A stretch of DNA of 64,000 nt. It comes from an uncultured Porphyromonadaceae bacterium. GTDB taxonomy: Bacteria; Bacteroidota; Bacteroidia; Bacteroidales; Muribaculaceae. The translations under genes and the position numbers were made by a program. The DNA is taken from contig CAMWMK010000001.1 of assembly GCA_947175295.1 (NCBI GenBank), positions 1 through 64,000 on the forward strand, written 5' to 3'. Shown here piece after piece: positions 40,321-50,557 of this stretch; positions within the stretch are counted from its first letter, which is position 1, and every line of letters begins with the position of its first letter. The notes beneath the pieces were generated by a model. That model saw only the letters and a program-made list of their open reading frames with translations. It had not been told where the DNA came from and made no database searches.

Positions 40321-41295
40321 ATGCTACACCCCGAAAAAAGATACCTTTTCCCTGCCGACTATATGGCAGACCCCAGCGTACACATCTTCAATGGCCGGCT
40401 CTACATCTATCCTTCCCACGACTGGGAGTGCGAGAACGTGGAGAACGACAACGGCGACCAGTATGTGATGAAAGATATGCACGTACTCTCGATCGACGGC
40501 GATCCCATGACCGGCAAGGTGACCGACCATGGCAAGGCCCTCGACATCGCCGACATCCCATGGGCCGGACGGCAGCTTTGGGATTGTGACTGCGCTGAAA
40601 AAGACGGCAAGTACTACCTTTACTTCCCTCTCAAGGACAAGAACGACATCTTCCGTATCGGAGTAGCCATAGCCGAACGTCCCGACGGTCCGTTCGTTGC
40701 CGAACCCGATCCCATACGCGGCAGCTACTCCATGGATATCTGCGTTCTGAAAGACGGTGATGAATATTACCTTTATTTCGGAGGCCTATGGGGAGGCCAG
40801 CTTCAGCGCTATAAGGACAACAAGGCCCTCGAAAGCGCCTATCTTCCGGAAGGCGACGAGCCCTCACTTCCAAGCCGCTGTGTCCGTCTGGCCAAGGATA
40901 TGCTTCAGTTTGCGGAGGAGCCTCGTCCCATCCTGGTAGTGGATGATAATGGAGAGCCGCTTAAGGCCGACGATCCGCACCGTTTCTTTGAGGCCTCATG
41001 GGTGCATAAGTACAACGGAAAGTATTATTTCTCTTATTCTACGGGCGACAGCCATCTGCTTTGCTACGCAGTAGGCGACAATCCTTACGGACCCTTCGTA
41101 TATCAGGGTGAGATACTGACCCCGGTAGTAGGATGGACCACCCATCACTCCATAGTGGAATATGAGGGTAAGTGGTATCTGTTCCATCACGACAGCGTCC
41201 CCTCCGGAGGAAAGTCATGGCTGAGGAGCCTCAAGGTCTGCGAACTAACCTACGACAAGGACGGCCGCATCCAGACCATCGCCGGCATCGACTGA
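40321..41295 (+). CDS. GH43 beta-xylosidase/arabinofuranosidase, predicted cytoplasmic
   Basis: MLHPEKRYLFPADYMADPSVHIFNGRLYIYPSHDWE; RGSYSMDICVLKDGDEYYLYFGGLWGGQLQ; no signal peptide from the inferred start. Confidence 0.85.
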   Translation: MLHPEKRYLFPADYMADPSVHIFNGRLYIYPSHDWECENVENDNGDQYVMKDMHVLSIDGDPMTGKVTDHGKALDIADIPWAGRQLWDCDCAEKDGKYYLYFPLKDKNDIFRIGVAIAERPDGPFVAEPDPIRGSYSMDICVLKDGDEYYLYFGGLWGGQLQRYKDNKALESAYLPEGDEPSLPSRCVRLAKDMLQFAEEPRPILVVDDNGEPLKADDPHRFFEASWVHKYNGKYYFSYSTGDSHLLCYAVGDNPYGPFVYQGEILTPVVGWTTHHSIVEYEGKWYLFHHDSVPSGGKSWLRSLKVCELTYDKDGRIQTIAGID

Positions 41296-41303
41296 TATGG
41301 GAA

Positions 41304-41378
41304 GGCGGTTTCCCAACCGCCTCGTGCCGGTAAAAGGTAACTAATACGAAGACCCTCCTAAAGAAAAGGAGGGTCTTC
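41304..41378. terminator. Two hairpins: GGCGGTT-TCCC-AACCGCC (41304-41321) and a perfect 12-bp stem GAAGACCCTCCT-AAAGAAA-AGGAGGGTCTTC (41348-41378)
   Basis: Read directly. Confidence 0.65.
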
Positions 41379-41396
41379 CATCATATGAAATGACCC

Positions 41397-43811
41397 ATGA
41401 AGAAACACATCTTATACCTCCTCCTCACATTAATGAACATATCGGCGCAAGCCGCTGCCCCCGTCATTGACTTTGTCACCCCTACCATAGCAAGGGTTCG
41501 CTGGACCCCTGATGGCACTGTCACCGACAATGCCACAGGAGTCTGCGTCTATAAGAAATATCCTGTGGATGTAGACGTGACGAAATCCGGCAACCTCTCC
41601 ATCTACGCGACGGACTCACTCGAAGTCACGGTCGATGGCAGGGGAGGAGTGACATTCATTGACCCGATTGCAAAAAGAATATTACTGAGCGAATCCGTAA
41701 ATGTCCCGCGGAAATTCGAAAGGGTTGCTCAAGAGAAGATAATCTACGACGAAGCCTCAGCCCATATGGAGGAGACCGCCAACGGCAAGGTGACGGTGAA
41801 GGATATACTCAGGCGTGATACGCTCGGGATGAAGCAGCGCTTCGCAATCACGTTCGATATGTCGGCCGGAGAGGCCCTCTACGGGCTTGGCCAGCAGATG
41901 GAAGACTACGTCAACCTTCTCGGCAAGACCCTGTATCTAACCCAGCACAACCTGAAGATATTCATCCCGATGATGGTGTCTACTGCCGGTTATGGCCTGC
42001 TTTTCGATGCCGGATGCTCAATGAAGTTCGACAGCAAAGACAAAGGACAGGGAATGAAGATAGGGGAGGTCTCCTCCGGTTTTGAGACCACTCTTGAGAT
42101 GGAGGCGGCCAACACTGTAGACTACTATTTCATCAAGGGTGGGATGCCGGAAGATGTGGTGGCGGGCTATCGATATTTGACAGGCAATGTGGCTATGATG
42201 CCTCGGTATATGTTCGGCTATGTGCAGTCAAAGGAACGCTACGTATCATCCGACGACATCGTCAATACCCTTAAGGAATACCGCCGTCGCCATGTCCCGA
42301 TAGATGTAATCGTACAGGACTGGAACTACTGGCCGCAGGGCTGGGGCTACATGAAGATGAACCGCGAGCACTATCCCGATCCTAAGGCCCTCGCCGACTC
42401 TGTGCATGCGCTTGATGCCAAACTGATGGTCAGCATCTGGGCCAACCCTCAGTACTGCCCGGAAGAGGAGGATTTCAGAAGCAAAGGGCTCATGCTTGAG
42501 CATTCCGTCTACGATGCCTTCAGTCCCGAAGGTCGCGACCTATACTGGAAATATGCCGAAGAGGAATTCTTCTCAAACGGCTTCGATTGCTGGTGGTGTG
42601 ACAGCAGCGAACCTCTCGACGGCGACTGGAACCGTATGCCGGAACCGGAAAACGGACGTCCCTATTCCTGGGACGACCATGAGCGCCGCTGGCGTCTCAA
42701 CGATGCCGTTCTCTCCGAGGCGTTGGGGGCCGGGCGGGCCTGCCTATACTCACTCAACCACGCCAAGGGAATCTACGAGCATCAACGAGCCGCTACCGAC
42801 AGAAAACGGGTGGTCAACCTTACACGCTCATCCTTCGCAGGGCAGCAGAGATACGCTACGGTTTCCTGGAACGGCGACACCTTTGCATCATGGGATTCAT
42901 TCAAGAAGCAGATTCCCGGCAGCTTAAATTATTTCGCATCGGGAAATCCTTATTGGACTACCGACATAGGTTGCTTTTTCGTAAAGACCACTCCGAGATG
43001 GTTCTGGAAAGGGGAATTTCCAGACGGGGTCAATGATGACGCCTACAAGGAATTCTATACACGTATGTTCCAATGGGGCACATTCCTTCCCATACTGCGT
43101 AGCCATGGCACGGAGACACCCCGCGAGATATGGCATTTCGGCGAGGAGGGCTCTCCGTATTATGACGCAATACTCGGAATGATCCGACTCCGCTATTCCA
43201 TGCTCCCCTACATCTACAGCATGGCCGATGCTCAGACCCGAAGCGGTTACAGCATGGCGCGTCCTCTTGCGTTCGACTTTCCGGACGACCGCAATGTTTT
43301 CGACATCAAGGACCAGTATATGTTTGGCGACATAATGGTCTGCCCCGTCACGGATCCCGGGGTCAAGTCGCGCTCAGTCTATCTCCCTAAATCCGAAGCA
43401 GGATGGATCGACTTCTGGACCGGCACGAGGTTTGTCGGAGGTGAAATGATAGAGGCTGATGCTCCACTTGACCGTCTCCCCCTCTTCGTCAAGGCCGGAA
43501 GCATAATCCCCACCACGGAAGCAGTTGAATACAGCGGAGCCTCTGCCGGCAAGCCCCTTGCAATCGACATCTATCCCGGAAAAGACGCTCACTTCACACT
43601 CTATGACGATGCCGGCGACACCTACGACTTCGAGAAGGGAGAGCTGACCCGCATAGGCATGCACTGGGACGACAGCAGAAACACCCTGACCATAGATGAA
43701 GCCGACGGCACCTACCCTGATGCCCCTGCCGCAAGAAAGATGACCATCCGTAAGGGCTACACATCCAAGACCATCACCTACAAAGGCAAAAATACCAAAA
43801 TAAAATTATGA
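41397..43811 (+). CDS. GH31 alpha-glycosidase (probable alpha-xylosidase)
   Basis: Signal peptide; GLGQQMEDYVNLLGKTLYLTQHN; DVIVQDWNYWPQGWGYMKMN; nucleophile region FDCWWCDSSEP; DIMVCPVTDPG. Confidence 0.88.
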   Translation: MKKHILYLLLTLMNISAQAAAPVIDFVTPTIARVRWTPDGTVTDNATGVCVYKKYPVDVDVTKSGNLSIYATDSLEVTVDGRGGVTFIDPIAKRILLSESVNVPRKFERVAQEKIIYDEASAHMEETANGKVTVKDILRRDTLGMKQRFAITFDMSAGEALYGLGQQMEDYVNLLGKTLYLTQHNLKIFIPMMVSTAGYGLLFDAGCSMKFDSKDKGQGMKIGEVSSGFETTLEMEAANTVDYYFIKGGMPEDVVAGYRYLTGNVAMMPRYMFGYVQSKERYVSSDDIVNTLKEYRRRHVPIDVIVQDWNYWPQGWGYMKMNREHYPDPKALADSVHALDAKLMVSIWANPQYCPEEEDFRSKGLMLEHSVYDAFSPEGRDLYWKYAEEEFFSNGFDCWWCDSSEPLDGDWNRMPEPENGRPYSWDDHERRWRLNDAVLSEALGAGRACLYSLNHAKGIYEHQRAATDRKRVVNLTRSSFAGQQRYATVSWNGDTFASWDSFKKQIPGSLNYFASGNPYWTTDIGCFFVKTTPRWFWKGEFPDGVNDDAYKEFYTRMFQWGTFLPILRSHGTETPREIWHFGEEGSPYYDAILGMIRLRYSMLPYIYSMADAQTRSGYSMARPLAFDFPDDRNVFDIKDQYMFGDIMVCPVTDPGVKSRSVYLPKSEAGWIDFWTGTRFVGGEMIEADAPLDRLPLFVKAGSIIPTTEAVEYSGASAGKPLAIDIYPGKDAHFTLYDDAGDTYDFEKGELTRIGMHWDDSRNTLTIDEADGTYPDAPAARKMTIRKGYTSKTITYKGKNTKIKL

Positions 43812-43815
43812 ACCT

Positions 43816-44014
43816 GTAAGTAGCTCGCAAAAATTAATTATATGATAAATGTGAGATAATCTTGAGTCAGCTTGGCTGCGGAGCGAACGAGCTTAGCGAG
43901 CTAAGTGAGTGAGCGACAATGCCAAGATGGCCAAGATTAGCCGCATTTATCATATAAAGATTTTCCAGACTACTTTGTATTGATATTATCGTTTAATTTT
44001 TGTGAGCTACTTAC
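43816..44014. mobile_element. Putative 199-bp MITE-like nested inverted-repeat element (no transposase)
   Basis: 22-bp terminal inverted repeats with one mismatch (43816-43837 / 43993-44014) plus inner 13-bp IR (43839-43851 / 43944-43956) and 8-bp IR (43857-43864 / 43932-43939). Confidence 0.55.
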
Positions 44015-44047
44015 TATCCTAAATTTTAAAATCAGAGGTTTACAACA

Positions 44048-44085
44048 AGAGAGGCGCAGATATCACATCTACGCCTCTCTTTCTT
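44048..44085. terminator. Hairpin terminator between convergent GH31 and GH43 genes
   Basis: AGAGAGGCG-CAGATATCACATCTA-CGCCTCTCT followed by TTCTT. Confidence 0.65.
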
Positions 44086-44182
44086 AACTGAATTCGTTGA
44101 CTTGATTTTATAGTGCAGACTCTATATATTTGTGCATTTCAGTTTCGTGTCATGCAACATGTCGACATCCGTTGGAACGTAG

Positions 44183-44230
44183 GGACGCACGGTTCGTGCG
44201 TCCGCGCTCGACAGTGTTCGTCCGACACTG
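44183..44230. repeat. REP-like double hairpin
   Basis: GGACGCACG-GTT-CGTGCGTCC (44183-44203) and CAGTGT-TCGTCCG-ACACTG (44212-44230). Confidence 0.6.
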
Positions 44231-44313
44231 AAAATGCATATTTACTTTCTGCCCGAACTATAAGTTAGATTTTTTCCATTATATTTCAATATTCAGTTGC
44301 GTTCAATATTCAG

Positions 44314-45936
44314 TCAATGATTGTAGGATACCATGTCGGTGCTTTGAGGTGTTTTTGAATATTCAAAATAATCGATGTCTACGTATCCTCCCGGCTTTAC
44401 GGTAGCGTAATTGTAGATGGCGAAGCGGGTGCCCATGAAGAGTCGTTTGTAATCAAAGCGCATCTTGAAAGGTTTTCCTATCTCAATCCACTTGTCACCG
44501 TCAAGGCTATAGCTGAAATATGCCATATCTTGTCCGAGTCTGAAATCGGCGTCTATCTTCAGATAGATGTTTCTCTTTTTCAGCAATACTCTCTCTTCTT
44601 CGGTATCGTCAGTGCCGACGATGACTTTTTCATTGCCATCCAGATTTACAACCGAAGAATGGCTGACGAGGTAGGAGCGTCCGTTTTCTTTTTTGACGGA
44701 AAGAAGGCCTGAGTGTCCGTTGAAGGCTCCGAATCCGGCTACATCGCCGTCCTTCATATGTGAAATATCGATTTTTACGCAGCCGTGGCATTCCGGTCCC
44801 TCCATACGCTGGCTTATGGTGTTGGGAGCTTCATAGAGGTTTCCTACTACCCTTCCTGTATGCAGTCGCAGATGTCCCGGACGCTCAGTGAGCGACCAAC
44901 GGGAATTGTCGGGATTATGGTTCCATTGCCATTGCACTGCCAGGGTGGGAGAGTCGAAATGGTCGGTTGCCGATAGAGAGGTATGTGCGCTATCTGATGA
45001 GGCGACCTCCACTTCCGCAGGCACTTCTCGGTTCTCGTCTCCCAGCATGGGCCATCCTTCTTCCCATGTGCATGGCATGAGAGTCAGCACTCGTCCTACT
45101 CCTCCTCGGTCCTGGAATATGACTCCCCACCAGTTGTCGGCTCCGTCATCTACTATGCAGCCTTGCCCGACGTATGGAAATCCTGCGAACTGGCTCTGTA
45201 GGATTACCTTTTTCTCATATGGGCCCGTAATGTGGTCTGCTCTGTAGCAGACCTGTCTTCTTGGTTTGCCCTGAGGCCAGGAGATGGCAAGTATGTAGTA
45301 TTTTCCATCGTGCTTGACTACGCGGCTCCCCTCAAGAAGACCGGTCTCTTCTTCGTCTGGCACGATTACAGCCATATCTATTCCGTCTTTTTTTACGGCT
45401 GAGAGGTCATGCTCGAGTTCCTTGAGCTTGATGGTGCCGGATCCGGAAAAGACATATACTCTTCCGTCGTCATCGAAAAAGAGCGACGAGTCGTGGAAAT
45501 GGTCGCATCGCGAGACGAGCGTCCATTCTCCGGCGGGATCAGTAGCAGTGTAGACAAACGACCTGTAGGGCTGGTCGTTGGGTGAGAACAGCACATAAAA
45601 TCTGCCGTCGGCATATCTAAGTGATGTAGCCCACTGTCCACGCCCGTAGACGCTTCCCTCAAGTAGATCATAGCGGGGATTGTCTTCTATGCGGTCGAAT
45701 ACATACCCCGCTATCTCCCAGTCGGCGAGATTACGTGATTTCATGACCGGGCATCCGGGCATCAGATGCATCGTTGTGCTGACCATATAATACCAGTCGC
45801 CTACATGGATCACGTCGGGATCGGGAACATCGGCCCAGATCATAGGATTGGAGATCCTGACTGTTGGGGCTGAAGCGAGTCTGATACCGCCCGACATCAT
45901 AGATAGGGCGAGGGTCAGCAATAAGGATTTGCGCAT
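44314..45936 (-). CDS. GH43 beta-xylosidase/arabinofuranosidase with C-terminal beta-sandwich domain
   Basis: Signal peptide; NPMIWADVPDPDVIHVGDWYYMVSTTMHLMPGCPVMKSRNLADWE; GLLEGSRVVKHDGKYYILAISWP. Confidence 0.88.
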   Translation of the reverse strand: MRKSLLLTLALSMMSGGIRLASAPTVRISNPMIWADVPDPDVIHVGDWYYMVSTTMHLMPGCPVMKSRNLADWEIAGYVFDRIEDNPRYDLLEGSVYGRGQWATSLRYADGRFYVLFSPNDQPYRSFVYTATDPAGEWTLVSRCDHFHDSSLFFDDDGRVYVFSGSGTIKLKELEHDLSAVKKDGIDMAVIVPDEEETGLLEGSRVVKHDGKYYILAISWPQGKPRRQVCYRADHITGPYEKKVILQSQFAGFPYVGQGCIVDDGADNWWGVIFQDRGGVGRVLTLMPCTWEEGWPMLGDENREVPAEVEVASSDSAHTSLSATDHFDSPTLAVQWQWNHNPDNSRWSLTERPGHLRLHTGRVVGNLYEAPNTISQRMEGPECHGCVKIDISHMKDGDVAGFGAFNGHSGLLSVKKENGRSYLVSHSSVVNLDGNEKVIVGTDDTEEERVLLKKRNIYLKIDADFRLGQDMAYFSYSLDGDKWIEIGKPFKMRFDYKRLFMGTRFAIYNYATVKPGGYVDIDYFEYSKTPQSTDMVSYNH

Positions 45937-45985
45937 GTGTCTTAATGGTATTTGTGTTTCGGTAAAAGGTTAGGGATTCACAATG

Positions 45986-45993
45986 CAAAATTA
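45986..45993 (-). promoter_or_regulatory. Bacteroidales -7 box (TAATTTTG) for GH43 44314-45936
   Basis: Exact TAnnTTTG on the minus strand, ~50 bp from the start codon. Confidence 0.5.
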
Positions 45994-46079
45994 GCTTTTC
46001 CTAAAAGAATCTTCATCTATCTTTATGCCAAATCCTTATAGTTATGTAGCCGCATTTATGAATTTGTAACATATCCTTT

Positions 46080-49000
46080 CTAATCCGCAACATCCGCTGC
46101 ATTTTCCTTTACCGGAGCCGCATCGTCTCCGGTCTCCTTTGCTATATATTCGCTTGGTGAGCAACCGTAATATTTCTTGAAGGATTCCGAGAACTGTCCA
46201 GGACTGGAGAATCCGACGGAATATCCCACCTGGGATATATTGGTGTTCCTCTTCAGGAGCATTTCGGCCGCGCTCTTAAGCCTGACGCTTTTTAGGAAGT
46301 CGCGGGGAGCCAGGCCTAAGAGAGCTTTCATCTTTCGGTGAAGATGCACCCTGCTGAGTCCTACGGATTCAGCCAGCTCTTCCACTCCGAATTCCGAATC
46401 GCCTATGTTTTCGTTGATGGCTTTTGTGATTCTTTCGAGAAGTAGTTCATCGTTGCCTTTAAGCTCGACTTTGTCGATGTTCCCTTCTATTTTCTCTCCA
46501 TGGCTGAAGCGTCCCTTCAGACGTATGCGCCCTGAGATCAGGCTTGCACAAAGCTGCCTTAGTTCCTCGATGCGGAATGGTTTCGTAAGATAGGCGTCGG
46601 CTCCTTTTTCCCATCCCGACATCCTCGTATCGAAGTCTTCGGAAGTGGTCAGAAGGATGATGGGGATATGGGCTGTATCGGCGTTGCTGCGTATCTTCCT
46701 GAGGAGTTCGAAGCCGTCTGATTTAGGCATCATGATGTCGGATACAATCAGGTCGATATTCTTCTCAAGCGCTATGGCATATGCCTCTTCGCCATCGCTT
46801 GCGGTGATCACCTTATATGAGTTGCCGAGTTCTTTCTTCAGATAGTTGCGTATCTCGTCGTCGTCATCCGCTATAAGTATGCGGTGGCTGTGGTTTCCTT
46901 TCCTGCAATTATCCTCCTCCGGCAAAGCCATGCTCTCATCCGCTTCAATGTATCTTTTAGGCGTTTCTATGTCTGGGGTATCCCTTATATCCTTATCTTT
47001 GAGATGCGCTCTTCCTAATGGAAGCGTCACGTCAAACCTGGCTCCGCTTCCGTCGTTTCTGTTGAAAGCGCGAATCGTGCCTTGGTGCATGTCGACGAGC
47101 ATTTTCGAAAGATTGAGGCCTATGCCGAATCCATTGCTTTTACGGTCTACTTGATAGAAGCGGTCGAAGATGTGCTTGAGGTTCTCCGGAGGTATTCCTG
47201 ATCCGGTATCGGCCACTTCCACGAGTGCCTGCTCCTTTCCGTCAGGTCCTGTCGTTTTGCGCAGGGTCACGTCTATTGACCCTCCGTCGGGAGTGAACTT
47301 GAGCGCGTTGCCGATGAGGTTTACAATCACCTTATCGAAGTTGTCCGGATCTATATATGCGTCTATCCGGCCGTCGGGGGCCGAGAAGGAAAGGTCTATT
47401 CTCCTTGTTTCGGCCTGCAGCCTGAATTCATCAATGATAAGTCCGATATATTCCTTCAGGTCGGTCTCTGAGAATAGAAGGTTCATCTGGCCTTTCTCAA
47501 TTCTCCTGACGTCGAGCATCTGATTGACCAGATTAGTGATGCGGTAGCCGTTGCGCTGTATCATCCTGAAGGTATTGGCTTTGTTTTCGTCCTTTTCTTC
47601 TCTTATCAGAGATGTCAGCGGGCTTGTTATCAAGGTGACTGGCGAGCGGAGCTCATGTGCGAAATTATACAGCATCTTGAATTTCTCCTCAGCCATTTCC
47701 TCTTTTCGGCGCTGCTGTCGGTAGCGGCGAATCACATACCATACAGTTGCGGTTATTAGGAGGATGACTATGGCATAGACGGTTTTCGCCCATATGGTCA
47801 GATACCAGGGTGGAAGTATCCTTATGAGTATTGAGGTGGCTGGAGAAGTCTGGCCGTTGTCAGTGGCCCTGATTTCAAGGATATAGCTGCCGGGCTCCAT
47901 ATAGTTGCAGACCACTTTGTTGTCGCCCGGAGGATTGATGTGCCATTCCTTATTGAGCGAGGGAATCCTGTATTCGAAGCAGATACTTCCGGAATTGAGG
48001 AAGTCGAATGTTGAGAATTCAAGTGAGAATGTGTTCTGGAAATAATTCAACAGGACTTCTGCGGATATGTCTTTGTCGGAATCGGCATAGGAGATTTCCG
48101 TATTTCCTTCGTTCCTGCTGCTGAGGTTGATGCGCGTGAGTATCGGCGGAGAAAGCGGTCTGGTGTCGTTGATAGCGTCCGGATAGAATGCGGTAAGGCC
48201 TTTGAATCCGGCTGCGAAAAGCTTATCGCCTGAAGTGCGCAGAAGCATTCCCTTTCTGTAGTCTCGTTCTCCGAGACCGTTGCCTGTAAGATAGCTGACG
48301 GTTTTGTTGTCGGCATATCTGATTCTCGACAGTCCGTTGTTGGTAGTACACCAGATGTCTCCGTTGTTGGCTTGCTCTATTCCGCATATGATGTTTCCCG
48401 GCATTCCCTGCACAGGGCCGTAGTGGTCCATGCGGTCTTCATCCGGAAAGAGATGATAGAGGCCGTTGTTGGTGCCTATCCATATGGTCTTGTCCTTTGC
48501 CGGCAGTATGTCGTAGACTATATGCGACCGAAGGGTCTTTACCGAATTGTTTTCGGTAAATCTATTGGTGTCGGGATTGAAGATGTCGATGCCGTTGAAG
48601 TGTCCGAGCCATACTTCTCCGGAGTATCCCGGAGCTATTACGCTGATCCAGTCGTTGCCAAGATGGGCCGGGGTGGCCATAGCGGTGGCTTCAGTCACGG
48701 AAATCCATTTGCCTTCGCTGTTACGGTATTTAAGGCCTTCTCCTGAAATGGAGGCATAAAGCCTTCCGGAATTGTCTTCGGCTATCGCGAGTATATCTTT
48801 GGAGCTTATCCTGTCAAGAAGTTCAGGTCCGTGTTCGGAATACCTCATTATTCTTCCGTCGTCATATCCCAGTAGGATATGTCCGTTGCTGGTCGTGCAT
48901 GATGAGGTCACGCGTCCTTTCGACTGAAAGGTGGCTTTGTGATTGAGGTCATGGTCAAACACCATTATGCTCCAGTTGCTTAGGGCCACTGCTATTCCTT

Positions 49001-50024
49001 TCCCGTCAGTTGAGGGGAATATAGTCTCTGTCTTGACGGATGGGGCCGTAGGGATTTCCCTGAAATTAAAAAGCTCCGGAGCCGTTGGTTGCATAGCGAG
49101 TCCCCCCTTTCGTGTGCCTGTCCATATATTGCCGTCTCGGTCTTCAAGCATGTCGAGTATTCCCTCCCCTTTTAGTCCGGCGTAGCTATCTTCAGGATAC
49201 ATGGTATCGTCCTCCATCCTGAAGACACCGTTTTCCAATGTATGGATCAGTATGTTTCCTTTGGAGTCTGTAAGGAATTTGATGTTGCTCCATCCCTGCG
49301 TGCCGTCAAGATGCCTGAACTCCTGTTTTGATGCGTCCCATAGATATATGTCAGACAGTGTCGACACATATAGGTTGTTGTTGCGGTCGTATGCGATGTC
49401 ATGTACAGCTTTTGGGAAAACCGTCGAGTAAAGTTTATTGAGGTTCTTGTCCAATGCCAGGAGTCGGCCGTCTCTTGCTCCTATCCATATTCGGTTGAGT
49501 GGATCCATCTTTATGAGATGGGAATATTTGGTCCCGATGAGTCGGTTGAGCGATTCAAGGGGTGTGGCTTTCATCGTTTTTGTGTCGACCGAATAGGTTC
49601 CGAAGCCAGCGCTGACGATAAGGAGTTCATTGTCGCTTCTCTGAATGATTGATCTTACTGATAGTGGATGTGTTTCCGGAAATGCCACGCTCTCGAATTT
49701 TCCGCTACCTTGCTCATATCGCTGCAGACCTTTCCCCGAACCTACCCATAGGTTTCCTTCCGCATCGTTAAATAGAGATTCCACGATATTGCTTTTAAGA
49801 GAAGTGGAATCTTCGGGATTGTTGGTGAAGGTGACGTTGGTCCATCCGTCGAATCGGTTGAGGCCGTTGTCTGTGCCGATCCATAGGAATCCTTTGGAGT
49901 CCTGTATGATATGAGTTATTTCGCGTGATGTCAGATTGCGCAGGTCATATCTGACGAGGGCTGATATCTGCATTGCAGACACCATTGTTAAGATAAGCGA
50001 GATGAGAATTCTGACATGGGTCAT
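46080..50024 (-). CDS. Hybrid two-component system regulator (HTCS-3)
   Basis: Propeller repeats (GFLWIGTDNGLNRFDG), AHELRSPVTL H-box, receiver (IADDDDEIRNYL...VSDIMMPKSDG...TKPF), AraC HTH (AAEMLLKRNTNISQVGYSVGFSSPGQFSESFKKYYGCSPSEYI). Confidence 0.93.
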   Translation of the reverse strand: MTHVRILISLILTMVSAMQISALVRYDLRNLTSREITHIIQDSKGFLWIGTDNGLNRFDGWTNVTFTNNPEDSTSLKSNIVESLFNDAEGNLWVGSGKGLQRYEQGSGKFESVAFPETHPLSVRSIIQRSDNELLIVSAGFGTYSVDTKTMKATPLESLNRLIGTKYSHLIKMDPLNRIWIGARDGRLLALDKNLNKLYSTVFPKAVHDIAYDRNNNLYVSTLSDIYLWDASKQEFRHLDGTQGWSNIKFLTDSKGNILIHTLENGVFRMEDDTMYPEDSYAGLKGEGILDMLEDRDGNIWTGTRKGGLAMQPTAPELFNFREIPTAPSVKTETIFPSTDGKGIAVALSNWSIMVFDHDLNHKATFQSKGRVTSSCTTSNGHILLGYDDGRIMRYSEHGPELLDRISSKDILAIAEDNSGRLYASISGEGLKYRNSEGKWISVTEATAMATPAHLGNDWISVIAPGYSGEVWLGHFNGIDIFNPDTNRFTENNSVKTLRSHIVYDILPAKDKTIWIGTNNGLYHLFPDEDRMDHYGPVQGMPGNIICGIEQANNGDIWCTTNNGLSRIRYADNKTVSYLTGNGLGERDYRKGMLLRTSGDKLFAAGFKGLTAFYPDAINDTRPLSPPILTRINLSSRNEGNTEISYADSDKDISAEVLLNYFQNTFSLEFSTFDFLNSGSICFEYRIPSLNKEWHINPPGDNKVVCNYMEPGSYILEIRATDNGQTSPATSILIRILPPWYLTIWAKTVYAIVILLITATVWYVIRRYRQQRRKEEMAEEKFKMLYNFAHELRSPVTLITSPLTSLIREEKDENKANTFRMIQRNGYRITNLVNQMLDVRRIEKGQMNLLFSETDLKEYIGLIIDEFRLQAETRRIDLSFSAPDGRIDAYIDPDNFDKVIVNLIGNALKFTPDGGSIDVTLRKTTGPDGKEQALVEVADTGSGIPPENLKHIFDRFYQVDRKSNGFGIGLNLSKMLVDMHQGTIRAFNRNDGSGARFDVTLPLGRAHLKDKDIRDTPDIETPKRYIEADESMALPEEDNCRKGNHSHRILIADDDDEIRNYLKKELGNSYKVITASDGEEAYAIALEKNIDLIVSDIMMPKSDGFELLRKIRSNADTAHIPIILLTTSEDFDTRMSGWEKGADAYLTKPFRIEELRQLCASLISGRIRLKGRFSHGEKIEGNIDKVELKGNDELLLERITKAINENIGDSEFGVEELAESVGLSRVHLHRKMKALLGLAPRDFLKSVRLKSAAEMLLKRNTNISQVGYSVGFSSPGQFSESFKKYYGCSPSEYIAKETGDDAAPVKENAADVAD

Positions 50025-50050
50025 GATGAATGGCTGTATGGTTACGTCTG

Positions 50051-50058
50051 CAAAGGTA
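50051..50058 (-). promoter_or_regulatory. Bacteroidales -7 box (TACCTTTG) for HTCS-3
   Basis: Exact TAnnTTTG on the minus strand, 27 bp from the start codon. Confidence 0.5.
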
Positions 50059-50471
50059 ACATTTTATTTTGACTCCTCAAAGTCCCCTGCGTCCTGAAAA
50101 TATTGCAGAAAGGGGTGAAACACAACAAAAAGACCTCTATGTTACATTTGCCGTAAAGTATGTAACATGTCTTATGAAGCTCTTGGCTGTGTGCGTAGGT
50201 CCGGTATGGTTACGGTGGAATGGGAGGAAGACTGTGAGGGCTGGGAAGGAGATTGCGGGTAGGATGTCCGTGATATGGCCTTTTATGTAAGGTAATGTAT
50301 GGTTTGTATGGATTTATATAAGAATGCAGGAAAGTTTTTGTTTAGGATAAGATGTTGATATTCAATATGGTGATTACGGATTTGTATTAATTTTGGAGAT
50401 TTTTCCCGGTATGTGATACATAATGCGCACCATTTGAATCATAGAGTAAACCGCAGGATGACGATTCGACG

Positions 50472-50479
50472 TAACTTTG
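50472..50479 (+). promoter_or_regulatory. Bacteroidales -7 box (TAACTTTG) for xus operon 2
   Basis: Exact TAnnTTTG match ~80 bp upstream of the SusC start. Confidence 0.55.
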
Positions 50480-50557
50480 TGGCCACAAAACCGAAACATC
50501 AGAGTTTGGCTTGCACCGAATCTAACGACCATGAAATTTCCATTAACAATCTAAATA

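Noticed and set aside
43816-44014. Full insertion sequence
   Set aside because: Only 199 bp, no transposase ORF and no clear target-site duplication; retained only as a MITE-like candidate.
50069-50290. 73-aa plus-strand ORF between HTCS-3 and xus operon 2
   Set aside because: Starts within the divergent promoter region, no motif or plausible ribosome-binding site; could be chance.
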